In this document: piece after piece, positions 22,895 through 30,205 of the stretch
Numbering within the stretch: position 1 is the first letter of the stretch
Layout of the letters: every line of letters begins with the position of its first letter
NCBI GenBank assembly: GCA_023436495.1
Contig: JAEZIT010000100.1
Location: 1 to 30,205 of the forward strand
Length of the DNA stretch: 30,205 nt
Direction of reading: 5' to 3'
From: Acidobacteriota bacterium
GTDB lineage: Bacteria > Acidobacteriota > Blastocatellia > Pyrinomonadales > Pyrinomonadaceae
Made by a program: the position numbers and the translations under genes
The notes under the pieces: generated by a model
The model's database searches: none
What the model saw: the letters and a program-made list of their open reading frames with translations, nothing else
Told to the model about the DNA's origin: nothing

Positions 22895-23650
22895 TTATTT
22901 CTTTTTATATACGACCAAAAAATCCGAACTCAGCCGCCGCATCAATCCCACATTCGTCGACCCGTGAATACGCTTCGCGGCCGCGACCGACGCGCCCTTC
23001 AACGCCTGGTTCAGCGGAAAGACCGTATGGTTCAGCCACCGCACGTCTTCCGTCTCAAAACCGTCGCCGAACATCCCGCTCACCTCGCTCAGGCTCCGCG
23101 GATATATCGTAAAATCCTGTCCCAGCACATATTTCCGAGGCAATAGGCGCTTGCCGTAGTTTTTAACAAATCTTCGCGACATCCAATCGATCGAATCCTG
23201 GTTGGTAAACGTGATCACCGCCCGCCCGCCCGTTCCAAGCAGGGAATCGATACGCTTGAACACACGCCCGAGCTCTTCATCATCGATATACGTCGTAACC
23301 CCGAGCATGAAAACGTAGTCGAACTGATCAACGGGAAGATCTATCTCGTCCAACGTTCCGACGAACCGCCGCTCTTTCGGGATCAGGCTCTGATTAAGCA
23401 TTTCCCCGGCAATGTCGGTTGCGTAATAATCGATCGTCGGTTCGATGCGCAGCAAATGATCGTACAGATTTCCCGTGCCTGCACCGATGTCTAGAACGCG
23501 TTTGTTCTTCAGGTCGAATCCGCGCGAACTCTCCGCCAGCCGCTCGTTAAAGAAATACTCGAGAAATCTGTCCTTCGCTGTATATTTGTCCCTGTAACCA
23601 TCGGCGATGCGATCGAAGAATTCACCGACGTCTGCATTCTCAGTCTTCAT
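22895..23650 (-). CDS. SAM-dependent class I methyltransferase
   Basis: A 251-residue methyltransferase. The SAM-binding glycine loop is R-V-L-D-I-G-A-G-T-G-N at residues 51-61, followed by an acidic residue on the next strand (A-T-D-I-A-G-E-M) and the F-D-Y-V-F-M-L-G-V motif IV. The N-terminus F-F-D-R-I-A-D-G-Y-R-D-K-Y is common in small-molecule methyltransferases of this class (UbiE/BioC/sugar type). The C-terminal third has no motif I recognise. Its ATG directly follows the stop of the asparagine synthase gene with no gap, and the nucleotidyltransferase starts 4 bases after it, so translation is coupled. In this setting a sugar or an attached group is the likely substrate. Confidence 0.88.
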   Translation of the reverse strand: MKTENADVGEFFDRIADGYRDKYTAKDRFLEYFFNERLAESSRGFDLKNKRVLDIGAGTGNLYDHLLRIEPTIDYYATDIAGEMLNQSLIPKERRFVGTLDEIDLPVDQFDYVFMLGVTTYIDDEELGRVFKRIDSLLGTGGRAVITFTNQDSIDWMSRRFVKNYGKRLLPRKYVLGQDFTIYPRSLSEVSGMFGDGFETEDVRWLNHTVFPLNQALKGASVAAAKRIHGSTNVGLMRRLSSDFLVVYKKK

Positions 23651-25531
23651 TTAATCCACGAACCGCTCGTACCACAATTCCAACATCAGCAGCGACCATA
23701 GCTGCCATGAATGATCGTGCGTTCCCTCACGATGCCCCCGCACCAGCCGCGTCACAGCGTCAGGCTTGAACAACCCACGTCCGGCAAACTTCTTCGATAG
23801 CAGCGTATCATCCAGCAGACCGCTCATTTCACCCCGCAGCCATTTCGCGACCGGCATTCCGAAGCCCATCTTCTGCCGGTAAATAACGTCGCGCGGCACC
23901 AACCGTTCCGCGACCTTTTTCAACAGATATTTTGTCTGCCGTCCGCGCAGCTTCATTTCCGGCGGCAGCGAAGCGGCAAATTCGATAAGTTCGTGGTCCA
24001 GGAACGGCGACCGGGCCTCCAGCGAAACCGCCATCGATGCGATATCGACCTTCGTCAGCAGGTCGTTTGGCAAATACGTCAAAATGTCCGCCAACAGCAT
24101 CGCGTCCGTCAACGCGATGTCCCGGTCCGACAACACCGATTCGAGAAATCCCTTATGATCGATCTCCCTCGAACCGTTCACGAAGACCTTATTTCGGATC
24201 TCGGCCTTCAGCTCCTCGGTGAACGTACTCGTCCATCGGATATATCTCTCCGCACGCGGCAGCGACCCGACATTCACGAGGCCCTTCACGTTGCGGATCA
24301 TTCCGCGTTTCAATGCCGACGAAGGCAGGGCGTTCACTGCAGGTCCGACGACCGCATCGCGCAGAATTTTCGGCAGCGCCTGATATTTTTCCGCCAACAC
24401 CATCGCCGCGTACCGCTCGTATCCCGCAAAACTCTCGTCGCCGCCGTCGCCGTTGAGAGCGACCGTTACATGTTTTCGTGTTTCCTTTGCGACATAATAC
24501 GTCGGGATGGCGGACGAATCTGCAAACGGTTCACCGTAATGTTCGACCAGCTTCGGCACGACCTCAAGCGCGTTCGGCCTAACGATAAATTCGTTATATT
24601 CGGCGCCGACGTGTTCGGCAACGCGCTGTGCGTACTTGAGTTCGCTGAAATCCTGTTCGTCGAAGCCGATCGAGAATGTTTTGACCGGCTGCGAACTCTC
24701 TTGCGCCATCAAAGCGACGACGATCGACGAATCCACGCCGCCCGAAAGGAACGCCCCAAGCGGCACCTCCGCGATCATCCGCAGCCGCGTCGATTCGCGC
24801 AATATCCGCGTCGTCTCTTCGATCGCCTCTTCCTCGGTGATCTTGATCTTCTTCGAAAAATCCGGCCGCCAATACCGCCGTGTCTCTATGCGGCCGTCCT
24901 TCCATCGCAGCCAATGCCCCGGCTCCAGCTTTCTGATCTCTTTAAAAGCAGTCTTCGGCGCCGGTACGCACATGAACGACAGATACAGGTCGATCGCCTC
25001 CAGGTCAACGTCGCGCCCGATCGACGGATGCTCCAGCATCGCCGTAAATTCAGATGCGAACACGATCGAACCGTCCGGCCTGTGCGAATACAGCAGCGGT
25101 TTTTTCCCAACGCGGTCGCGCGCCAGAAACAGCGACCGGTCGCGTTCGTCCCATATCGCGAACGCGAACATTCCGCGCAGGTGTTTCAGACAATACTCGC
25201 CGTATTCGTCATACAGATGCACGATCGCCTCGGTGTCCGAATTCGTATAAAACTTATGCCCGCGCTCTTCCAGGCCGCGCCTTAATTCCCGATAGTTATA
25301 TATCTCGCCGTTATAAACTATCCATTTGGTGCCGTCTGTGTTACGTATCGGCTGCTTTCCCTGCGCCAGGTCGATGATCGACAGCCTTCGCATCGCCATC
25401 CCCGCATTTTCCGAAACGTAAAAGCCGTCCTGGTCGGGCCCTCGATGCACGATCGCGCAGTTCATCCGCCCGAGTATCTCCCGGTCCGCCGCGCTCCCGT
25501 CATTATTCACAAACCCGACTATCCCGCACAT
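23651..25531 (-). CDS. asnB: Glutamine-dependent asparagine synthase-type amidotransferase
   Basis: A 626-residue AsnB homologue. The N-terminal Ntn glutaminase starts with the catalytic C2 (M-C-G-I-V-G-F) and has R-G-P-D and Y-N-G-E-I-Y-N. The synthetase half has the ATP pyrophosphatase loop S-G-G-V-D-S-S at residues 263-269 and the aspartate-pocket region A-L-N-G-D-G-G-D-E-S-F-A-G-Y-E-R-Y. All key residues look intact. Free AsnB makes asparagine, but many copies inside polysaccharide clusters are thought to amidate carboxylated sugars (WbpS-like). The neighbours here (carbamoyltransferase, methyltransferase) favour a decorating role, though true asparagine synthesis cannot be ruled out. It lies 14 bases after the GT-C-like gene. 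Confidence 0.9.
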   Translation of the reverse strand: MCGIVGFVNNDGSAADREILGRMNCAIVHRGPDQDGFYVSENAGMAMRRLSIIDLAQGKQPIRNTDGTKWIVYNGEIYNYRELRRGLEERGHKFYTNSDTEAIVHLYDEYGEYCLKHLRGMFAFAIWDERDRSLFLARDRVGKKPLLYSHRPDGSIVFASEFTAMLEHPSIGRDVDLEAIDLYLSFMCVPAPKTAFKEIRKLEPGHWLRWKDGRIETRRYWRPDFSKKIKITEEEAIEETTRILRESTRLRMIAEVPLGAFLSGGVDSSIVVALMAQESSQPVKTFSIGFDEQDFSELKYAQRVAEHVGAEYNEFIVRPNALEVVPKLVEHYGEPFADSSAIPTYYVAKETRKHVTVALNGDGGDESFAGYERYAAMVLAEKYQALPKILRDAVVGPAVNALPSSALKRGMIRNVKGLVNVGSLPRAERYIRWTSTFTEELKAEIRNKVFVNGSREIDHKGFLESVLSDRDIALTDAMLLADILTYLPNDLLTKVDIASMAVSLEARSPFLDHELIEFAASLPPEMKLRGRQTKYLLKKVAERLVPRDVIYRQKMGFGMPVAKWLRGEMSGLLDDTLLSKKFAGRGLFKPDAVTRLVRGHREGTHDHSWQLWSLLMLELWYERFVD

Positions 25532-25545
25532 CTCTTCCTGCTCCT

Positions 25546-26898
25546 CTATCCCCTTGCCCGCATTCGCTGCGCAAATTCCCTCTCACGCTGCCTCATCATC
25601 AGCTTTCGGTTCTCGCGCCGTTCTTTCAGCAGCGTCCATCCGACCGCTATGAAAATGAACAGGAACACCTGTATCTGCGTTCGCTGCCGGTAGGCGGTTC
25701 CGACGTTCCCCTGAAATATCGAATACGCCAGCGTCAGCATCAGGCTGAAGATCATTATCGGCATTGCGGCCCGCAAACGGTTCTTCGCCGTGTACCACAG
25801 CCCGAAGACCATTACCGGCAGCATCGCCCACCACACCAGCACCTCCGGCAGCGTAAAGGCCGAACGCAGGCTCTGCATTTGCCACGGGAACGGCGCCAGC
25901 ATCAGGTACGTCAGCCCGATCGGCACGGCGCTTATCGCTCCCTCCGTCGTCGAAACGTCAACGTCCGCCCCGAATCCCGATCCCGCCGACCGCTCCAGGT
26001 CGCCTCGGCTCGCCTGCACACGGTCGAGGTCGCCGAATTGTTCGACGTTCATCTGCGCGATCCTGCCCACGCCGAAATACGTTAGGCCCAGCCCTATCAC
26101 CGCGACCGCTATTGTCCGCCGCAATATCCCGCCGGTCGTGTTCGACGTTCCGACCAGCAGGCTGCCGGCCACGGCCGCCGCGACCATGTAAAAGATATAG
26201 AACCGCAGCGTTATGATGCCGAACATTGACGTCAGCAACACCATGACCGCCGCGTAATTGAACCGTTTCTGCAGTTCCAAAACCATCGTCATCGACAGCA
26301 CCAGCAGAAACACGATCAGCCCGTCCTTCAGCAATTGCCCCGACCAGATGATAAACGCCGGAAACAACGCGACGAGCAGCGCCGAGATCTTCGAGACCCG
26401 CTTGTTCTCGAAGATCTCTCTCGAGCAGAAATACACCAGCCCCGCGGTCGCCGCGCCGAAGACCGCGCAGAACGTCTGGGCCAGATAAATATTCTTTCCG
26501 AATATGAAATACAGCGTTCCGACAAGGTATGTCATCCCCCAGCCCGGAAACTGCGGCGATATGGAAAGCCGGAACCTGGCGTCATTCATCAGGTTCGTCT
26601 GGCCCATCCAATAATCCGCCAGGCGTCCGCCGTAGAGGTGATACGTGTTCGCGTCGCCCCCGAAAAATTCGCGCAGGTCGAACACATGCACTACCAGCCC
26701 CAGCACCAGCCGTGCAAGCAGCGCAGCCACGAACACCTTTGTAAGAAAATCCTTCTCGTCCGTGTATTTTCTGATCAGGAACAGCGCAAGCCACGACAGC
26801 AGCGCCGCGACCGCGAGTGCCACGGCACCGTCCCAGCCGACCAGCAATAACATTGCCAACCCGACCAGGACCGCCATTCCTGCCAGAAATTTACCCAT
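25546..26898 (-). CDS. Polytopic membrane protein, GT-C glycosyltransferase-like
   Basis: A 450-residue protein with about ten or more hydrophobic segments spread over the whole length. The first extramembrane loop carries F-F-G-G-D-A-N-T-Y-H near residues 78-87, in the position where GT-C enzymes (PMT/ArnT/GT39) have their acidic catalytic motif. A later loop holds Q-A-S-R-G-D-L-E-R, and the C-terminus is basic (R-R-E-N-R-K-L-M-M-R-Q-R-E). GT-C proteins use polyprenyl-phosphate sugars in the periplasm. EpsG-like or other polysaccharide membrane proteins are alternatives. Its start overlaps the carbamoyltransferase stop by 8 bases, which indicates coupled translation. Confidence 0.7.
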   Translation of the reverse strand: MGKFLAGMAVLVGLAMLLLVGWDGAVALAVAALLSWLALFLIRKYTDEKDFLTKVFVAALLARLVLGLVVHVFDLREFFGGDANTYHLYGGRLADYWMGQTNLMNDARFRLSISPQFPGWGMTYLVGTLYFIFGKNIYLAQTFCAVFGAATAGLVYFCSREIFENKRVSKISALLVALFPAFIIWSGQLLKDGLIVFLLVLSMTMVLELQKRFNYAAVMVLLTSMFGIITLRFYIFYMVAAAVAGSLLVGTSNTTGGILRRTIAVAVIGLGLTYFGVGRIAQMNVEQFGDLDRVQASRGDLERSAGSGFGADVDVSTTEGAISAVPIGLTYLMLAPFPWQMQSLRSAFTLPEVLVWWAMLPVMVFGLWYTAKNRLRAAMPIMIFSLMLTLAYSIFQGNVGTAYRQRTQIQVFLFIFIAVGWTLLKERRENRKLMMRQREREFAQRMRARG

Positions 26899-28600
26899 TT
26901 CGGAGAACCAGGTTATTTTCGAGGGCCAACGCGTCGAAATTCGCGTTATTGAAAGTATTGATCGCGTCCTGCGGCGTGCAGACGATCGGCTCCTGCACGT
27001 TGAACGACGTGTTAAGCAGCATCGGAATTCCCGTCAGCTTTTTGAACTCGTTGATCAGGTTCCAGTATCGCGGGTTCACATCGCGGTTGACCATTTGCGG
27101 CCGGGCCGTTCCGTCTACGTGGACGACAGCCGGGATCTTCTCCTTGTATTCTTCGGCGACCTCGATCACGGTGATCATGAACGGGTCGTGATGCTCTACG
27201 CCGAAAACCTCGGTTCCGTGTTCTTCCTGCATCGACGGGGCCAGCGGCCGGAACCATTCGCGAAGCTTCACCTTGTGGTTCAATATCTCGCGCATGTCCG
27301 CCCGGCGCGGGTCCGCCAAAAAGCTGCGTGCCCCAAGCGCCCGCGGCCCCAGCTCCATCCGCCCGTTGAACCAGCCGATGATCGCGCCGTCCGCCAGCAT
27401 TTTCGCCAGCCGCGGCAGCAATTCTTCATCCGGCAGCGTCTCGTACTTCATCCCCGCCGCATCGAGCGCCGCTCGGCATTCTTCGTTCGTGAATCCCGGG
27501 CCCCAATACGCGTGGTTCATCACGAATTTCCGCGGCTGCCCCAACGTCTGATGCCAGACGTAATACGCCGCGCCCAGCGAACAACCCGCGTCGCCCGCCG
27601 CCGGCTGTACGTAAAAATTCCTGAACGGCGTTTCGTGGAATATTCGCCCGTTCATTACGGAATTGAACGCCACGCCGCCGGCCATGCACAGGTTTTCCTC
27701 GCCGGTCATTTCCTTTATCTGTTTGACCAGATAGATCGCCGTGTCCTCGAGCGCCTTCTGTGCCGAACACGCTATGTCCCAGTGATGTTTCGTCAGTTCG
27801 CCGCCTCGTTCCCGCGCCGGCCCAAGCTCCTTGATTATCCCTTCCGGAAATTGGTAATGCTTCGCCAAATGATGGTCGAGCACCTTAATGTCGAATTTGA
27901 AATCGCCTTTTCCGTTTGTTATAAGGACCTTTTCGCGGAAGAAATCGTAATATTTCGGCTTGCCGTAAGCCGCGAGGCCCATCACCTTCCACTCGTCGCC
28001 CGCGAACATATCGAACCCGATATAGTTCGTCACCGCCGAATAGAACTGCCCCAGGCTGTGCGGCAGCTTTATCCGCTTCAGCACCTCGATCCTGTTGCCC
28101 TTGCCCTTGCAGAACAGCGTCGTCGTGTCTTCGCCCGTCCCGTCCCAGGTCAGCACCGCCGCCGAATCGAACGGCGACACGAAGAACGCGCTGGCAGCGT
28201 GCGATTGATGATGTTCGATGAAATGAAATTTGAAATTCGACGGCCCGAAATGTTCGCGAAGCCGCTGCGGGTGCTTGAACATCCCCAAATAGCTGTCGCT
28301 TACCTGCGCGACGCCCCGGTCGGCCCGCGCCTTGAACATCGCCGGCGAGATAAATCCCGCCTTCACCGCCTGCATGAACTTGTGCCGCAGGATCCACGGC
28401 TTCCAATAGTGCCCGACATGCTTGACGTCCTTAAGCTCGATCCCCGCCTGATCAAGGCAAAACTGGATCGCCTTGTACGGAAACCCCAAATGATGCTTCT
28501 TGCGCGAAAAACGCTCCTCTTCGGCAGCCGCGACCAGCTCCCCGTCCCTGATCAGCGTCGCCGCCGAATCCCCCAATGTGGTGAGTCCCAATATATACAT
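26891..28600 (-). CDS. NodU/CmcH-family carbamoyltransferase
   Basis: A 569-residue O-carbamoyltransferase, which transfers a carbamoyl group from carbamoyl phosphate to a hydroxyl by way of a carbamoyl-adenylate. The protein starts M-Y-I-L-G-L-T-T-L-G-D-S-A-A-T-L, the family's usual N-terminal pocket. H130/H131 and H134 in E-H-H-Q-S-H-A match the metal-binding region of the YrdC-like/Kae1-like half, T-W-D-G-T-G-E-D-T-T is a nucleotide loop, and G-V-A-F-N-S-V-M-N-G lies midway. The C-terminal half contains G-R-M-E-L-G-P-R-A-L-G-A-R-S and R-P-L-A-P-S. The size matches NodU and TobZ. It would decorate a sugar of the surface glycan. Its end overlaps the next gene, so it heads the coupled block. 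Confidence 0.92.
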   Translation of the reverse strand: MYILGLTTLGDSAATLIRDGELVAAAEEERFSRKKHHLGFPYKAIQFCLDQAGIELKDVKHVGHYWKPWILRHKFMQAVKAGFISPAMFKARADRGVAQVSDSYLGMFKHPQRLREHFGPSNFKFHFIEHHQSHAASAFFVSPFDSAAVLTWDGTGEDTTTLFCKGKGNRIEVLKRIKLPHSLGQFYSAVTNYIGFDMFAGDEWKVMGLAAYGKPKYYDFFREKVLITNGKGDFKFDIKVLDHHLAKHYQFPEGIIKELGPARERGGELTKHHWDIACSAQKALEDTAIYLVKQIKEMTGEENLCMAGGVAFNSVMNGRIFHETPFRNFYVQPAAGDAGCSLGAAYYVWHQTLGQPRKFVMNHAYWGPGFTNEECRAALDAAGMKYETLPDEELLPRLAKMLADGAIIGWFNGRMELGPRALGARSFLADPRRADMREILNHKVKLREWFRPLAPSMQEEHGTEVFGVEHHDPFMITVIEVAEEYKEKIPAVVHVDGTARPQMVNRDVNPRYWNLINEFKKLTGIPMLLNTSFNVQEPIVCTPQDAINTFNNANFDALALENNLVLRNG

Positions 28601-28659
28601 CCAAACCTTTCCTAACCGTCCCTTCTTCTACTTTTCCCTTTTCGCGGATCTTTTCAATG

Positions 28660-28754
28660 TCTTCCTTCCGTGCTTTTTGTGTTCCGGTTTTCTTCTTTTC
28701 TTATCTCGCCTTATTCAGCGTCTTCGTTCCGTGCCATCCGTGTTCCGGCTTTCT
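28660..28754. repeat. Imperfect 34-bp direct repeat in the carbamoyltransferase leader
   Basis: The 34-base stretch at 28660-28693 recurs at 28721-28754 with 28 matching bases; both contain TTCCGTG and GTGTTCCGG. The spacer is strongly pyrimidine-rich on the plus strand, purine-rich on the transcribed strand. Copies read there as GGAACACGGATGGCACGGAA-like units. Confidence 0.55.
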
Positions 28755-28764
28755 GCCTCCGTGG

Positions 28765-29883
28765 TCAAACCCGCTCAGGCAATTTCTGCCCGCCTCGGCC
28801 CACACTCCCAAACACATCCGCCAGCTTCTCCACCTGCGCCTCTACCGTATAATTCGCAAGCGATTCCTCGCGTCCCGCCCGTCCCATCTCTAAGCGCAAA
28901 CTCCCGTCCGACAGCAGCTTGTCCAATGAATTGTACCAATCATCCGGCGTTTCCGCATTGAAATGTGTTCGCCCGTTCTCGCCGATCTCCGCCGCTACCC
29001 CGATCGGCGTCATCACAAAAGGTACTCCGACCGCCAAATATTGGATCGCCTTAAACCCCGATTTCCCGAGCAGCCATTCACGATTCGCCGAATCGCTCAG
29101 CGTCATCGGATACAGCCCGATGTCCAGATCTCGAAAATCCTCCACCTCGCGGCCCATTTCCCACGGCAGATTCTCGACCTCGACGCCTTTCAGCCTGATA
29201 TCGTCTCGGCCCGCACCTACTATCCGCAGGACAAACTCGTGCTTGTCCGCCAACCGTTCAAGCACGGGAAACAGCGATTCCAGGAACGGATACGTCGAAT
29301 GCGTCCCGATCCACCCGAGCGCCGGTACGAGATTGTTCTTCTCGGCCGGCCGAAACACGTCCGTATCGACGACCGTCGGGATAACCTCGGCACGCGAACC
29401 CTTCGATTCGACATATTCGGCGATGAACCTGTTGCCGCAGGTCACCGCCGACGCACGCCGTATCAGATTATCGGTCTTTCCGAAAAACTTAAAAAAGCTT
29501 CCCAACCGCCCGTAACTCGGGCTTACGTACCGCACATACGTCGCGTCATCCAGATCGAGCACCATCGGCATCCCAGACACCGCTCGGTACAGCCATTCGA
29601 AAAATCCCGGCCCGAATATCATCGCCTCGCGCTGCACGAATATCGCGTCATAGCCGCCCAGCCGGATCGTCTCGCCCATTCGCCCAAGCAGCGGCCCCAT
29701 CATCCCCAATGCCTTTCCGGCGATCCCGCCGCCGCTGTACAGCTCTTTGAACTGTTCGCTGCTCAAAAACGGCCGGATCTCCAATTCGATCCCCCGCGCC
29801 CGCAGCGGCCCGACGAACTGCGCCATCCTGAACCGCGTCGCCGCCGCCTCGACCGGATATGAACATAACCCGAGCACGCGCAT
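28765..29883 (-). CDS. Glycosyltransferase, GT-B type (group 1)
   Basis: A 372-residue glycosyltransferase from ATG 29883. The N-terminal half begins M-R-V-L-G-L-C-S-Y-P-V-E-A-A-A-T-R-F-R and has D-A-I-F-V-Q-R-E and L-D-L-D-D-A-T-Y. The C-terminal half has the donor-binding stretch L-G-W-I-G-T-H-S-T-Y, D-I-G-L-Y-P-M, and K-S-G-F-K-A-I-Q-Y-L-A-V-G-V-P-F-V, where the usual EX7E glutamates are partly replaced (G-F-K-A-I-Q-Y). A TTG in frame at 29886 would add one residue, but TGATG, in which the upstream gene's stop shares a base with this ATG, makes 29883 the better start. It probably transfers a sugar to the lipid-linked repeat unit. The donor is unknown. Confidence 0.85.
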   Translation of the reverse strand: MRVLGLCSYPVEAAATRFRMAQFVGPLRARGIELEIRPFLSSEQFKELYSGGGIAGKALGMMGPLLGRMGETIRLGGYDAIFVQREAMIFGPGFFEWLYRAVSGMPMVLDLDDATYVRYVSPSYGRLGSFFKFFGKTDNLIRRASAVTCGNRFIAEYVESKGSRAEVIPTVVDTDVFRPAEKNNLVPALGWIGTHSTYPFLESLFPVLERLADKHEFVLRIVGAGRDDIRLKGVEVENLPWEMGREVEDFRDLDIGLYPMTLSDSANREWLLGKSGFKAIQYLAVGVPFVMTPIGVAAEIGENGRTHFNAETPDDWYNSLDKLLSDGSLRLEMGRAGREESLANYTVEAQVEKLADVFGSVGRGGQKLPERV

Positions 29884-30205
29884 CAACCGTTCCCCAATAA
29901 CCTTCTATACAGTCTTCTGTACCGCTCGCCGCCGACGCGTCCGAGGTCGAATTCCCGCCGCGCCGTCTCGCGGCATATCCCGTCCGCGTCCCCGAGCGCT
30001 TCCGCCGCCCGCAGCGCCTTTCGATAACTCTCGCCGTCCAATCCGTCCAGCATCACGCCGACCTTGTTCGTTTCGATCAGCTCGTCCACGTCCCCGACGC
30101 CGCGGTTGCTGATGATCGGCAGCCCGCACGCCAGGTATTCCGGTATCTTCGTCGGCGAACGCGATTGCGTAGCAAACGTCGCCTTTACCACCGACAGCCC
30201 CACGA
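29883..30205 (-). CDS. Glycosyltransferase C-terminal part, cut by window end
   Basis: The 5' end lies beyond the window; 107 codons are visible, ending at the TGA at 29883-29885. The residues S-P-T-K-I-P-E-Y-L-A-C-G-L-P-I-I-S match the donor-site helix of GT4-type glycosyltransferases, including the P-E-Y-L-A-C-G-L-P signature. A GTG at 30203 is probably internal, because the preceding part of the enzyme must lie upstream. The stop overlaps the next gene's ATG (TGATG), so both are translated together. Only the C-terminal domain is here, so its sugar cannot be guessed. Confidence 0.85.
   Translation of the reverse strand, partial: VGLSVVKATFATQSRSPTKIPEYLACGLPIISNRGVGDVDELIETNKVGVMLDGLDGESYRKALRAAEALGDADGICRETARREFDLGRVGGERYRRLYRRLLGNG

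Noticed and set aside
23993..25285. 430-codon open frame on the plus strand
   Set aside because: Antisense to the intact AsnB-type gene; arginine-rich and without domains.
26645..28615. 656-codon open frame on the plus strand
   Set aside because: It runs antisense to the carbamoyltransferase and the start of the GT-C-like gene, has Arg/His/Pro-rich content and no motif; a by-product of GC-rich codon use.

Overview
This looks like a bacterial chromosome segment, mostly GC-rich (roughly 55-60% by eye), carrying housekeeping genes, one probable anti-phage island, and a large surface-polysaccharide cluster. The style suggests an Acidobacteriota member, perhaps Blastocatellia/Pyrinomonadales: an RNase E/G with a huge insert in its S1 domain, a Klenow-sized DNA polymerase I, large TPR proteins, and O-antigen ligase and TPR neighbours. 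That placement is inference from memory, not a search. I see no rRNA, tRNA, CRISPR array, transposase or integrase.

Left part (1-6018). A TPR protein fragment ends at 478 and is followed by a long stem-loop. Then comes a visibly AT-richer two-gene module (671-4601): a PD-(D/E)XK nuclease of DUF1837/HamA type overlapping a 1033-residue DEAH helicase of HamB type. This is most simply a Hachiman (HamAB) anti-phage system. Next are a zinc-ribbon membrane protein, a 59-residue coiled-coil protein, and a 500-base spacer holding a degenerate tandem repeat with a period of about 22 bases.

Middle (6019-15633). RNase E/G (minus) and polA (plus) are divergent across a 485-base spacer that contains a perfect bidirectional terminator hairpin and may encode a small RNA. 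A C4 zinc-ribbon coiled-coil protein and an unrecognised protein follow on the minus strand. A secreted 1032-residue TPR protein with a long Pro/Glu/Thr/Lys-rich linker lies on the plus strand.

Right part (15630-30205). Twelve minus-strand genes, one cut by the window end, form a polysaccharide cluster. In transcription order they are: GT fragment, GT-B glycosyltransferase, NodU-type carbamoyltransferase, GT-C-like membrane protein, AsnB-type amidotransferase, SAM methyltransferase, RmlA nucleotidyltransferase, RmlC-like epimerase, GT4 glycosyltransferase, a WecA-like phosphosugar transferase fused to part of a FlaA1/CapD-like protein, a TPR/carbohydrate-binding protein, and an O-antigen ligase/polymerase. 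Most neighbours abut or overlap. Together they could supply nucleotide sugars, start a lipid-linked oligosaccharide, extend and decorate it (methyl, carbamoyl, perhaps amide), and polymerise or ligate it. No flippase or export gene lies in the window.
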